Source of the DNA: an uncultured Blautia sp.
Lineage (GTDB): Bacteria; Bacillota; Clostridia; Lachnospirales; Lachnospiraceae
NCBI GenBank assembly: GCA_900542045.1
Contig: UQMI01000002.1
Coordinates: 72,200-136,199, forward strand
DNA length: 64,000 nt
Reading direction: 5' to 3'
Part shown: in pieces, positions 55,557 to 64,000 of the stretch
How positions within the stretch are numbered: the first letter of the stretch is position 1
How the letters are laid out: each line of letters starts with the position of its first letter
The notes under the pieces: model-generated
The model's input: the letters and a program-made list of their open reading frames with translations, nothing else
What the model was told of the DNA's origin: nothing
The model's database searches: none
Made by a program: the position numbers and the translations under genes

Positions 55557-55686
55557 CTTGTCATAAAGGAAAGCAGGATCACCCGGGTTGTCTTGCTGAT
55601 AAGATTTTGCAGGAAAGAATGAGTGAAGAGAAGGGGTATCGACCCCGGCAACATCATAAGAATAGAAAGCAGAAGGAGGAGAAATT

Positions 55687-56577
55687 ATGTCAATTTTCAA
55701 AGGAGCAGGCGTAGCGATTGTAACCCCAATGATGCCTACGGGAGAGGTGAACTACGATAAACTGGATGAGCTTTTGGAAGAACAGATCGCTCAGGGCACA
55801 GATGCCATTATTATCTGTGGGACTACCGGAGAATCCTCTACCATGACCCATGGAGAACATTTGAAAACCATTAAATTTGCCATTGACCAGGTAAAGGGAC
55901 GGATTCCTGTAATTGCCGGAACTGGCTCCAACTGTACAGAGACGGCAGTGATGATGTCAAAAGAAGCTGACAGTTACGGCGCAGACGGACTTCTTGTGGT
56001 GACTCCGTACTATAATAAAGCAACGCAGAAGGGGCTGATCACACATTATACAGCAATTGCCAGTGAAGTAAAAGCGCCGATCATCATGTACAATGTACCC
56101 AGCCGTACCGGATGCAATCTGGCTCCGGAGACTGTGGCTGCTCTTGTGAGAAATGTAGATAATATTGTGGGTGTGAAGGCCGCATCCGGAAATCTGTCAC
56201 AGATTGCCAAGACCATGTATCTGGCGGATGGAAATATGGAACTGTATTCTGGAAATGATGATCAGAATATTCCGATCATGTCTCTGGGAGGAATTGGCGC
56301 GATTTCTGTACTTTCCAACATCGCACCGAAGGAAACCCATGAGATGACAACCAAATATCTGGAGGGGGATGTGAAAGGAGCGGCAGCTCTTCAGCTGAAG
56401 GCGATTCCGCTGATCGAAGCGCTGTTCTGTGAGGTGAATCCGATCCCGGTGAAGGCAGCCCTGAATCTGATGGGCAAAGATGTGGGACCGCTTCGTCTTC
56501 CTTTGACAGATATGGAGCCGGCTAATGTGGAACGTCTGCGCAAGGCAATGATTGATTTTGGAATTGCAGTGAAATAG
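55687..56577 (+). CDS. dapA: 4-hydroxy-tetrahydrodipicolinate synthase
   Basis: The 296-residue aldolase condenses pyruvate with aspartate semialdehyde, the first step of the diaminopimelate/lysine branch. It has GTTGESSTM, the tyrosine of IIMYNVPSRTG (Y135) and the Schiff-base lysine in VGVKAASGN (K164). AGAAGGAGGAG lies before the ATG. It lies directly behind the lysine riboswitch and ten bases before dapB, so the two are co-regulated by lysine. Confidence 0.97.
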   Translation: MSIFKGAGVAIVTPMMPTGEVNYDKLDELLEEQIAQGTDAIIICGTTGESSTMTHGEHLKTIKFAIDQVKGRIPVIAGTGSNCTETAVMMSKEADSYGADGLLVVTPYYNKATQKGLITHYTAIASEVKAPIIMYNVPSRTGCNLAPETVAALVRNVDNIVGVKAASGNLSQIAKTMYLADGNMELYSGNDDQNIPIMSLGGIGAISVLSNIAPKETHEMTTKYLEGDVKGAAALQLKAIPLIEALFCEVNPIPVKAALNLMGKDVGPLRLPLTDMEPANVERLRKAMIDFGIAVK

Positions 56578-56587
56578 GGAGGTACCT

Positions 56588-57346
56588 ATGACGAGAATAA
56601 TCATGCATGGCTGTAATGGCCATATGGGACAGGTGATTTCCGGTCTGGTGGAAAATGATCCGAATACAGAGATGGCTGCAGGAATTGATGTGGCGGACAA
56701 TGGCAGAAACAAGTACCCGGTTTTTACAAGTCTGGAAGACTGTACGGTAGAAGCAGATGTGATCATTGACTTTTCCACGGCAAAGGCAGTGGATCATTTG
56801 CTGGATTATTGTGTGGAGCATCAGGTTCCGGTAGTCCTGTGTACCACAGGATTAAGCGAGGAGCAGCTGGAAAAGGTAAAAGAAGCATCCGGGAAGGTGG
56901 CAGTGCTGAAATCTGCCAATATGTCTCTGGGAATCAATACATTGCTGAAACTGATCCAGGAAGCAGCGAAAATTTTTGCCGCTTCCGGTTATGACATGGA
57001 GATCGTGGAACGGCATCACCGGCTGAAAGTGGACGCACCCAGCGGTACAGCACTGGCGCTGGCTGACAGTCTCAATGAGGCTATGAACCATGAATACCAT
57101 TATGTATTTGACAGAAGTCAGGTGCGCCAGAAGAGAGAAGATAAAGAGATCGGCATCTCTGCTGTCAGAGGCGGTACCATTGTAGGAGATCATGAAGTGA
57201 TCTTTGCAGGCCCCGATGAAGTCATTGAATTCAAGCATACAGCCTATTCCAAGACTGTGTTTGGAAAAGGCGCGGTGGAAGCTGCCAAATTCCTGGCAGG
57301 GAAGCCGGCTGGCATGTATGACATGAGCAATGTGATTAACGGATAA
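56588..57346 (+). CDS. dapB: 4-hydroxy-tetrahydrodipicolinate reductase
   Basis: The 252-residue enzyme reduces the DapA product with NAD(P)H. The cofactor loop HGCNGHMGQ is at the N-terminus, and the catalytic block ERHHRLKVDAPSGTAL contains the His and Lys of the active site. AGGGAGG lies before the ATG. There is no clear terminator between it and the convergent methyltransferase. Confidence 0.96.
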   Translation: MTRIIMHGCNGHMGQVISGLVENDPNTEMAAGIDVADNGRNKYPVFTSLEDCTVEADVIIDFSTAKAVDHLLDYCVEHQVPVVLCTTGLSEEQLEKVKEASGKVAVLKSANMSLGINTLLKLIQEAAKIFAASGYDMEIVERHHRLKVDAPSGTALALADSLNEAMNHEYHYVFDRSQVRQKREDKEIGISAVRGGTIVGDHEVIFAGPDEVIEFKHTAYSKTVFGKGAVEAAKFLAGKPAGMYDMSNVING

Positions 57347-57425
57347 GAAAAAATGTATTTCTGCGCGGTGCAGGATTTTGCGGCAGCAATTCGGACAGAT
57401 GGTCATGGACTCTGTATGGCAAAGA

Positions 57426-57989
57426 TCAAAGCTTCAGGATCAGCACCGGGATCGGCGGATGATTGGGACGGTTATAATAATCAGAACGGATCACCAGATA
57501 TTTTTTGGGATCCAGCTCCTTTAAATAGGAAAGAACAGCGTCTCTTTCCTGAAACCCCGTGTCCTGTCCGCTGTAAATACAAAGACTCATAAGACCATTT
57601 TTTTTCAGAAGGTTAAGACCCTGTTCGATGGCAGCGACACTGGTATCGGGCAGGGTCGATTTTGTGTGATCGCCTCCGGGCAGATAACCGAAATTAAATA
57701 CGATGCAGCTGACAGATCCCGGTTTGGCATAGGTATCCATGTGTACATGGGAATCCAGAATCAGACGATAATTTTCCGGACAGCCGGAACCGGAGAGACG
57801 ATTTCTGGTAAGAGAGATGGCTTCTTCCTGAATGTCAAAAGCCAGTACCTGCCCCTGGGGGCCGGTCAGACGGCTCAGAAACAGAGTATCGTTCCCCTTT
57901 CCCATAGTGGCATCAATGCAGAGATCACCTGGCTGTACATGTTCTTCTATGAAGTGATGGCACCATTGCGTAATCTGATAATTTTTCAT
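57426..57989 (-). CDS. tRNA 5-methylaminomethyl-2-thiouridine methyltransferase-like protein (MnmM/YtqB)
   Basis: The 187-residue SAM enzyme has CIDATMGKGNDTLFL as its SAM loop, VSCIVFNFGYLPGGDH with the family NFGYLPGGD motif, and a C-terminal NRPNHPPIPVLI. This matches YtqB/MnmM, which methylates the wobble uridine modification of certain tRNAs in Gram-positive bacteria. It lies alone on the minus strand, convergent with dapB. AAGGAGA precedes the ATG. Confidence 0.85.
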   Translation of the reverse strand: MKNYQITQWCHHFIEEHVQPGDLCIDATMGKGNDTLFLSRLTGPQGQVLAFDIQEEAISLTRNRLSGSGCPENYRLILDSHVHMDTYAKPGSVSCIVFNFGYLPGGDHTKSTLPDTSVAAIEQGLNLLKKNGLMSLCIYSGQDTGFQERDAVLSYLKELDPKKYLVIRSDYYNRPNHPPIPVLILKL

Positions 57990-58147
57990 GAGAGTTCTCC
58001 TTAAAAATTTTAAAAAGATATTTTTCCGAAAGTTCGGAACAGCGGTATGTATTGTTTATTGTAACACAGAAAAAAGCATTTGTATAAGAAAGAACGGAAA
58101 TGCACATATTAGTATCATGATAACGAAGGAAAAAGGAGAGTACGAAC

Positions 58148-58513
58148 ATGAAAACATTTAAAAATTGGGTAATGTGCCTGCTGCTGGCCGGACTGCTGTG
58201 TTTCGCCGCCGGCTGCGGAAACAACAATGACATGGATGCACAGGATAACGGTACCACTACAGAAGAGGGAACGGATTCCACAAAGGAAAATGAAAATACC
58301 ACGGAGGATTCCACGGATAACGGCAATGACGGAAACAGTGTGGCCGATGATCTGGGCAATGCGGTAGAAGATGTGGGCGATGGTGTAGGGGATGCTGTGA
58401 AAGACACCGGAGACGCAGTGGAAGATGCCATGGACGGCGGCAGCGATGAGAATACGGAAAAGAACAATACGGATTCTTCCAACAACCGAGTGACAGAAGG
58501 AACAAATCCGTAA
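58148..58513 (+). CDS. Small low-complexity lipoprotein
   Basis: The 121-residue protein has a lipoprotein signal peptide ending in FAAGC (cysteine at residue 23), then Asn/Asp/Thr/Glu-rich sequence and a central repetitive segment, VADDLGNAVEDVGDGVGDA and continuing, in which Asp-Val/Ala-Gly units repeat every seven residues or so. It would be a surface-anchored acidic protein, perhaps with an amphipathic helix. No function is recognisable. AAAGGAGAG precedes the ATG. Confidence 0.7.
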   Translation: MKTFKNWVMCLLLAGLLCFAAGCGNNNDMDAQDNGTTTEEGTDSTKENENTTEDSTDNGNDGNSVADDLGNAVEDVGDGVGDAVKDTGDAVEDAMDGGSDENTEKNNTDSSNNRVTEGTNP

Positions 58514-58575
58514 CAACGGAGACTGCACTGCGGCGGAGAGAAAGAATGCTGCCAGAAGCAGCTCTTTGCAGACGG

Positions 58576-58606
58576 AGAATCCTGCGCGGCAGGATTCTTT
58601 GTTTTC
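58576..58606 (+). terminator. Terminator after the small lipoprotein
   Basis: AGAATCCTGC (58576-58585) pairs perfectly with GCAGGATTCT (58589-58598) around a three-base loop, followed by TTGTTTT. Confidence 0.75.
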
Positions 58607-58742
58607 CGGAGAGACAAAAAGGCCTTTCTGCATTGAAAATCTCCGCCGCAGATGCTATGATTCTTTCAGATGAAAGAGTCCGGAAATCCCAGAAGGAGAG
58701 CTGGACTGCGTGTATATACAGAAAAAAGAAATGGGGATATTT

Positions 58743-59513
58743 ATGAAATTTCGGCCTTGTATTGATATACATAATGGACAGGTGAAGCAGATCGTTGGAG
58801 GATCTCTGCGTGACGAAGGCGATCAGGCAAAGGAAAATTTTGTGGCGGCACAGGATGCTTCTTTCTACGCTGCCATGTACCGGGAGGATCAGCTGAAGGG
58901 CGGTCACGTGATCCTGCTGAACCGGTCAGATTCTCCGTACTATGAAGCAACCAGAGAGCAGGCGTTTCGCGCACTGGGGGAATATCCGGGCGGCCTGCAG
59001 CTGGGAGGCGGCGTGACACCGGAGAACGCAGAAGAATATCTGGATGCAGGGGCAAGCCATGTGATCGTAACCTCCTATGTGTTCCGGGATGGCAGGATTT
59101 ATTATGAGAATCTGGAATTACTGAAACGAACGGTGGGGAAGGAACGGCTGGTCCTGGATCTGAGCTGCCGGAAAAGAGATGGAGCCTATTATGTGGTAAC
59201 AGACCGTTGGCAGAAATTTACAGAAGTGCAGGTAACAGAGGCTCTTTTGCGTGAGCTGAACGGATACTGTGATGAATTTCTTGTCCATGCGGTGGATGTG
59301 GAAGGAAAAGCCAGCGGGATCGAGACAGAACTGGTGAAGCTTCTGGCAGGCTATCCGGATGCGGCCATTACTTATGCCGGGGGAGTGGGAACACTTTCCG
59401 ATTTGGAGCTGCTGCGGAAATGGGGACAGGGACGGATCGACGTGACGGTAGGCAGTGCCCTGGATCTTTTTGGCGGGACCATTCCTTACGATACGCTGCG
59501 GAAACTCCGGTAA
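58743..59513 (+). CDS. hisA: Eukaryotic-type HisA (ProFAR isomerase)
   Basis: The 256-residue protein matches the fungal/plant HIS6 subtype rather than ordinary bacterial HisA: CIDIHNGQVKQIVGG at the N-terminus, LQLGGGVTPENAEEYL, VLDLSCRKRDGAYYV, HAVDVEGKASGIE and a C-terminal TVGSALDLFGG. It interconverts ProFAR and PRFAR in histidine synthesis. It stands alone, with no other his genes around it. I chose ATG 58743 over the GTG at 58710 because the conserved N-terminus starts there. Confidence 0.88.
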   Translation: MKFRPCIDIHNGQVKQIVGGSLRDEGDQAKENFVAAQDASFYAAMYREDQLKGGHVILLNRSDSPYYEATREQAFRALGEYPGGLQLGGGVTPENAEEYLDAGASHVIVTSYVFRDGRIYYENLELLKRTVGKERLVLDLSCRKRDGAYYVVTDRWQKFTEVQVTEALLRELNGYCDEFLVHAVDVEGKASGIETELVKLLAGYPDAAITYAGGVGTLSDLELLRKWGQGRIDVTVGSALDLFGGTIPYDTLRKLR

Positions 59514-59766
59514 TACACAGGGTTCCTTGCTCTGCCTGAGGGGAGACTGACGGCAGTATGCTGCCGGTCATATGATCTGAGGAAAAAGGATATCTGTGTG
59601 AGGTTTCCGGTATGCAGCAGGCAAATATTAAATGAATATAAAATACAAGAAAAAGATGCATTAATTCAGAAAATATGTTATAGTAAATACATAAGTATAT
59701 ATGAAATGGCCTGTGGGCAGGCCAGACATCCTGTACTTATAATAAACAGTAAAGGGGATGGGCTAT

Positions 59767-60294
59767 ATGAATTTCATCATTAGTGGAAAGAACCTGTCAG
59801 TAACGGATGGTTTGAGAACAGCAGTAGAGGACAAGCTGGGAAAACTGGAACGTTATTTTACTCCTGATACGGAAGTGATTGTAACATTAAGCGTAGAGAA
59901 GGAACGGCAGAAAATAGAAGTCACGATCCCTGTGAAGGGCAACATCATCCGCTCAGAACAGGTGAGCAACGACATGTATGTATCCATTGACCTGGTAGAA
60001 GAAGTAATTGAGCGTCAGCTTCGCAAATACAAGAATAAGATTGTAGACAGGAAGCAGGAAGGCGGCAATTTCCAGAAGGCCTTCATGGAGAAAGAATTTG
60101 ATGAGGACGATGAAGTGAAGATCATCCGTACCAAGAAGTTCGGGATCAAGCCGATGTATCCGGAAGATGCCTGTGTACAGATGGAACTGCTGGGACACAA
60201 TTTCTTTGTTTTTTATAATGCGGAAACAGAGCAGGTTAATGTGGTCTACAAGAGAAAAGGAAATACCTATGGTCTGATCGAGCCGGAATTCTAG
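59767..60294 (+). CDS. hpf: Long-form ribosome hibernation promoting factor
   Basis: The 175-residue protein has the N-terminal HPF fold (ISGKNLSVTDGLRTAVEDKL) and the C-terminal dimerisation tail of the long form (KKFGIKPMYPEDACVQMELL). Long HPF joins two 70S ribosomes into inactive 100S particles in stationary phase. AAAGGGG lies nine bases before ATG 59767; the ATG at 59758 is too close to that site. The hpf-secA neighbourhood is common in Firmicutes. Confidence 0.95.
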   Translation: MNFIISGKNLSVTDGLRTAVEDKLGKLERYFTPDTEVIVTLSVEKERQKIEVTIPVKGNIIRSEQVSNDMYVSIDLVEEVIERQLRKYKNKIVDRKQEGGNFQKAFMEKEFDEDDEVKIIRTKKFGIKPMYPEDACVQMELLGHNFFVFYNAETEQVNVVYKRKGNTYGLIEPEF

Positions 60295-60348
60295 GAACGG
60301 TCAGAAGAGAAGGCAGAGGTTAAACTGCCGGATGAAGAAAGCGAGGCG

Positions 60349-60388
60349 GCTGCCCGGTTGGATGTATTCCAGCCGGGCAGCGTTTTTT
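60349..60388 (+). terminator. Terminator after hpf
   Basis: GCTGCCCGGTTGGA (60349-60362) pairs with TCCAGCCGGGCAGC (60368-60381) around a five-base loop, and GTTTTTT follows. Confidence 0.85.
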
Positions 60389-60505
60389 CTGCGATAGAAA
60401 AACAGAACGTTTCGTTCCGGCTTCCCCGCCGCATAAAAAGCTCCGGGAGGGCGCAGGAGGGCCGGCGCCTTCTATACTGTTCACACTTTATTCGAGAAAT
60501 ATACA

Positions 60506-60534
60506 TTGTTTTTATCCGGTAAAGGTGATAAAAT
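60506..60534 (+). promoter_or_regulatory. Sigma-A promoter of secA
   Basis: TTGTTT (60506-60511) and TAAAAT (60529-60534) are 17 bases apart, about 40 bases before the secA start. Confidence 0.6.
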
Positions 60535-60576
60535 AAACGTTAGTCTGTAAATCATGTGAAAAATAGGAGTATATAT

Positions 60577-63147
60577 ATGAATGTATTGACGAAAGTTTTC
60601 GGTACTCACAGTCAGCGGGAATTAAAAAGAATCGCGCCGATTGTGGACAAAATAGAATCTCTGCGTCCTGCTATGCAGGCTCTGAGTGATGAGGAACTGC
60701 GTGGAAAGACACGGGAATTTAAGAATCGTCTGGCGGAGGGGGCCACATTGGATGACCTTCTGCCAGAGGCATTTGCTGTTGTCCGTGAGGCGGCCAAACG
60801 TGTACTGGATATGGAGCATTATCGTGTGCAGCTGATTGGCGGCATTATCCTTCATCAGGGACGTATTGCCGAAATGCGGACCGGTGAAGGAAAGACCCTG
60901 GTTTCCACATTGCCGGCATATCTGAATGCTCTGGAAGGCAAGGGCGTGCATATCGTGACGGTCAATGACTATCTGGCACACCGTGATGCGGAATGGATGG
61001 GCAAGGTTCATGAGTTCCTGGGGCTGACAGTAGGCGTGGTATTAAACAGCATGAAAAATGATGAGCGCCGTGCGGCCTATGCCTGTGATATCACCTATGT
61101 GACAAATAACGAATTGGGATTTGATTATCTTCGTGATAATATGGTCATTTATAAAGAGCAGCTGGTGCAGCGTTCTCTTCATTATGCTATTATCGATGAG
61201 GTGGACTCGGTTCTGATCGATGAAGCCCGTACGCCGCTGATCATTTCCGGTCAGAGCGGCAAATCCACCAAATTATATGAAGTCTGCGATATCTTGGCAA
61301 AGCAGCTGGAACGCGGCGAGGCCAGCGGAGAAATGACCAAGATGGCTGCCATTATGGGAGAAGAGATCACAGAGACCGGCGACTTTATCGTTAATGAGAA
61401 GGACAAGATTGTCAATCTTACGGAAGAAGGCGTGAAGAAGGTTGAGAAATTCTTCAATATTGAGAACCTGGCAGATCCGGAGAATCTGGAGATCCAGCAC
61501 AATATTATTCTGGCTCTGCGGGCACACAATCTGATGTTCCGTGACAGGGATTATGTGGTGAAAGATGACGAAGTCCTGATCGTAGATGAATTTACCGGAC
61601 GTATTATGCCCGGAAGAAGATATTCCGATGGTCTCCATCAGGCCATCGAGGCGAAGGAACATGTAAAGGTAAAGAGAGAGAGCAAGACTCTGGCGACCAT
61701 CACATTTCAGAATTTCTTCAATAAATATAAGAAGAAAGCCGGTATGACCGGTACGGCTCTCACAGAGGAAAAGGAATTCCGTGATATTTACGGAATGGAC
61801 GTGGTGGAGATCCCCACCAACAAACCAGTACAGCGTATTGACTATGATGACGCTGTATATATGACCAAGAAAGAGAAATTCCGTGCGGTCGTGGAAGAGA
61901 TTAAGAAATGCCATGAGAAGAATCAGCCGGTCCTGGTGGGTACCATTACCATTGAGACATCAGAGCTGCTCAGCAATATGCTTCGCCGGGAAGGTATCCA
62001 GCACAATGTATTGAATGCCAAGTTCCATGAGCTGGAAGCAGAGATCGTAGCCCAGGCCGGTGTGGCCGGAGCAGTTACCATTGCCACCAATATGGCAGGC
62101 CGTGGTACGGATATCAAGCTGGACGATGTGGCAAGAGAGGCCGGCGGTCTGATGATCGTGGGTACAGAGCGTCATGAGTCCAGACGTATTGATAACCAGC
62201 TTCGCGGACGTTCCGGACGTCAGGGTGATCCGGGTGCTTCCCGTTTCTACATTTCCCTGGAAGACGATCTGATGCGTTTGTTTGGTTCGGAGCGTCTGAT
62301 GAATGTATTTAAATCTCTGGGCGTAGCGGAGAATGAGCAGATTGAGCATAAGATGCTTTCCGGTGCCATCGAGAAGGCGCAGATGAAGATAGAGAGCAAT
62401 AACTTCGGAATCCGTAAAAATCTGCTGGACTATGACCAGGTGAACAATGAACAGAGAGAGATCATCTACAAAGAAAGACGCCGGGTGCTGGACGGCGACA
62501 ATATGCGGGATGCTATTTTCAGCATGATCACAGATATCGTGGACAGCACGGTGGATATGTGCATGGGAGACGACGCGGATGCGGAAGACTGGGATCTGAA
62601 GGAATTCAATTCCGTACTTCTGCCCATCATTCCTGTGAAGCCTCTGACAAAAGAAAGTGTTCATAAGATGAACAAGAATAAATTAAAGCAGGCTTTAAAG
62701 GAAGAGGCTGTGAAGCTTTATGAGATGAAGGAAGCAGAATTTCCGGAGACGGAGCAGCTCCGTGAACTGGAGCGTGTAGTACTCCTGAAGGTAATCGACA
62801 ATAAATGGATGGATCATATCGATGACATGGAACAGTTGCGTCAGGGTATTGGACTGCAGGCATATGGACAGCGTGATCCGGTGGTGGAATATAAGATGAG
62901 CGCCTATGAAATGTTCAATGCCATGACAGCTAATATTCAGGAAGATACGGTTCGTCTGCTGTATCATGTACATGTGGAGCAGAAGCTGGAACGTGAGCAG
63001 GTGGCCAAGGTGACCGGAACCAACAAGGATGACAGCGGTCCCAAGAAACCGGTGCAGAGAGCTGCGGATAAGATTTATCCAAATGATCCCTGTCCCTGCG
63101 GCAGCGGCAAAAAATACAAACAGTGCTGCGGACGTAAGAAAATATAA
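60577..63147 (+). CDS. secA: Preprotein translocase ATPase SecA
   Basis: The 856-residue motor drives protein export through SecYEG. It has Walker A MRTGEGKT (100-107), [20 protein letters not shown] with the DEAD-type motif, the [12 protein letters not shown] and [13 protein letters not shown] helicase motifs, and a C-terminal zinc finger with C839, C841, C850 and C851, which contacts SecB or ribosomes. The start at ATG 60577 follows TAGGAG; a GTG at 60556 is in frame but less likely. A DeoR gene follows after 12 bases. Confidence 0.98.
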   Translation: MNVLTKVFGTHSQRELKRIAPIVDKIESLRPAMQALSDEELRGKTREFKNRLAEGATLDDLLPEAFAVVREAAKRVLDMEHYRVQLIGGIILHQGRIAEMRTGEGKTLVSTLPAYLNALEGKGVHIVTVNDYLAHRDAEWMGKVHEFLGLTVGVVLNSMKNDERRAAYACDITYVTNNELGFDYLRDNMVIYKEQLVQRSLHYAIIDEVDSVLIDEARTPLIISGQSGKSTKLYEVCDILAKQLERGEASGEMTKMAAIMGEEITETGDFIVNEKDKIVNLTEEGVKKVEKFFNIENLADPENLEIQHNIILALRAHNLMFRDRDYVVKDDEVLIVDEFTGRIMPGRRYSDGLHQAIEAKEHVKVKRESKTLATITFQNFFNKYKKKAGMTGTALTEEKEFRDIYGMDVVEIPTNKPVQRIDYDDAVYMTKKEKFRAVVEEIKKCHEKNQPVLVGTITIETSELLSNMLRREGIQHNVLNAKFHELEAEIVAQAGVAGAVTIATNMAGRGTDIKLDDVAREAGGLMIVGTERHESRRIDNQLRGRSGRQGDPGASRFYISLEDDLMRLFGSERLMNVFKSLGVAENEQIEHKMLSGAIEKAQMKIESNNFGIRKNLLDYDQVNNEQREIIYKERRRVLDGDNMRDAIFSMITDIVDSTVDMCMGDDADAEDWDLKEFNSVLLPIIPVKPLTKESVHKMNKNKLKQALKEEAVKLYEMKEAEFPETEQLRELERVVLLKVIDNKWMDHIDDMEQLRQGIGLQAYGQRDPVVEYKMSAYEMFNAMTANIQEDTVRLLYHVHVEQKLEREQVAKVTGTNKDDSGPKKPVQRAADKIYPNDPCPCGSGKKYKQCCGRKKI

Positions 63148-63159
63148 AGGCGGCATCGT

Positions 63160-63930
63160 ATGAGTGTGGAAAAACGTCACCAGCTGATTCTGGAGCAGTT
63201 GTCGGTCAAGAAAAGACTTACATCTCAGGAAATTGGTGAACTGACCGGTGCATCGGAGGCAACCGTGCGCCGGGATCTGGCTGTGCTGGAAGGCAGGGGG
63301 CTTTTGACCCGCACCTACGGCGGAGCCAAAGCCATGGTGCAGGGACGAACTGTTTCTGAAAAGGCCGGAGCCGCAGATCCGTATCTTGCCAATAAGACCC
63401 AGGTAGCCAAGACGGCATCCAGACTGATCAGAGAAGGAGATACGGTGTTCCTGGGAGCGGGAAAAACCTGCATGCTTCTGGCCAGAGAGATTAAGTACAA
63501 AACCAATATTAAGGTGATTACCACAAGTATCAACGTGATCAACGAGCTGGCAGATGCTCCGGAGGTGAGTCTGTTTCTGGTGGGCGGAGATATTTATGTG
63601 GGTGATAATTATCTGGAGGCTCTGGGAGAATATACCCATCAATATCTGGCCCAGCTGTATCTGGAAAAATCTTTCGTTACAGTGGACGGTATCAGTATGG
63701 AGCATGGGTATTCCATTGTAAATCACAGACAGATACCGCTGTATCAGCACCTCCTGAACCATTCCAAGGAGTTTTATCTGCTGGCGGACGGACATAAGTT
63801 TAATAAACGTTACTATTCCCGGCTCTGGAGCATACAGAGAGTGCAGAATCTGGTGACGGATAACAGTGTGGATGAAAAATATATAAAATATTTCCACAAT
63901 GCGGGAATTCACTGCTATTGCGACAGATAA
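63160..63930 (+). CDS. DeoR/GlpR-family transcriptional regulator
   Basis: The 256-residue protein has an N-terminal winged helix (RLTSQEIGELTGASEATVRRD) and the C-terminal ribose-5-phosphate-isomerase-like sensor domain with VFLGAGKTCMLLARE and TTSINVINEL. DeoR proteins usually repress sugar or nucleoside genes and respond to phosphorylated sugars. No sugar operon is visible here, so its targets are unknown. It starts 12 bases after secA, possibly co-transcribed, and a terminator follows. Confidence 0.9.
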   Translation: MSVEKRHQLILEQLSVKKRLTSQEIGELTGASEATVRRDLAVLEGRGLLTRTYGGAKAMVQGRTVSEKAGAADPYLANKTQVAKTASRLIREGDTVFLGAGKTCMLLAREIKYKTNIKVITTSINVINELADAPEVSLFLVGGDIYVGDNYLEALGEYTHQYLAQLYLEKSFVTVDGISMEHGYSIVNHRQIPLYQHLLNHSKEFYLLADGHKFNKRYYSRLWSIQRVQNLVTDNSVDEKYIKYFHNAGIHCYCDR

Positions 63931-63949
63931 TAAATAAAAAAAGAAAGGG

Positions 63950-63987
63950 GCTGTCGCACTAAATAATTAGTGCGGCAGCACTTTTTT
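63950..63987 (+). terminator. Terminator after the DeoR gene
   Basis: GCTGTCGCACTAA (63950-63962) pairs with TTAGTGCGGCAGC (63967-63979), with one G-U and a four-base loop, and ACTTTTTT follows. It ends the secA-deoR unit at the edge of the window. Confidence 0.85.
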
Positions 63988-64000
63988 GCAGAGAATAAGA

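Noticed and set aside
57353..57592. 79-residue forward open frame after dapB
   Set aside because: It overlaps the 3' half of the convergent MnmM gene and shows no protein pattern.

Overview
The window looks like chromosomal DNA of a Gram-positive anaerobe of the class Clostridia, most likely a gut Lachnospiraceae. The basis is a full-length clostridial V-type ATPase operon, a bifunctional AdhE, indolepyruvate:ferredoxin oxidoreductase, a lysine riboswitch ahead of dapA-dapB, long-form HPF next to secA, many lipobox lipoproteins, strong AGGAGG ribosome binding sites and sigma-A promoters of the TTGACA-17-TATAAT type. This placement is an inference from gene content; there is no rRNA gene to confirm it. 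I see no insertion sequence, phage gene, CRISPR array, tRNA or rRNA.

Layout: 0.4-3.5 kb holds a pseudouridine synthase, an AI-2E family membrane protein and an orphan sugar-type binding lipoprotein. 3.7-12.4 kb is a complete V-ATPase operon (H/G, I, K, E, C, F, A, B, D) whose rotor subunit keeps the sodium ligands known from Enterococcus hirae NtpK. 12.7-19.3 kb encodes two Na+-coupled NSS amino acid transporters, IorA/IorB and an aminotransferase, which together read as a uptake-transamination-oxidative decarboxylation route for (probably aromatic) amino acids. 19.4-22.9 kb, on the minus strand, is adhE followed by an APH-like kinase; the adhE promoter is overlapped by Rex-like operators. 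23.3-24.1 kb is a decayed HxlR regulator / FMN reductase pair, joined head to head by a deletion. 24.1-28.3 kb has a DUF3786 protein, TypA, a tandem SSB-like protein and a CobO-like protein.

28.3-42.6 kb is the most distinctive part: a terminator-bounded unit with the three enzymes of the CDP-3,6-dideoxyhexose trunk pathway (RfbF, RfbG, RfbH), an acetolactate-synthase-like ThDP enzyme, a sugar-nucleotide reductase/epimerase, two paralogous CapK-type adenylate-forming enzymes, a flippase, a GtrB-type polyprenyl-phosphate glycosyltransferase and a giant YfhO-family membrane protein. It has no polymerase and no ordinary cytoplasmic glycosyltransferase set, so it looks like a system that makes an unusual (possibly two-carbon-branched, yersiniose-like) dideoxy sugar and attaches it outside the cell to an existing polymer. 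42.7-52 kb has two related methyltransferases, one fused to an aspartoacylase/succinylglutamate-desuccinylase-like domain, a complete peptide/nickel-type ABC transporter and aspartase.

52-64 kb carries a cyclase-family hydrolase, a small CxxC protein, an Amt ammonium channel fused to its own PII domain (with a promoter-terminator arrangement that suggests attenuation), the lysine riboswitch with dapA-dapB, MnmM, a low-complexity lipoprotein, a eukaryotic-type HisA, HPF, SecA and a DeoR-type regulator.
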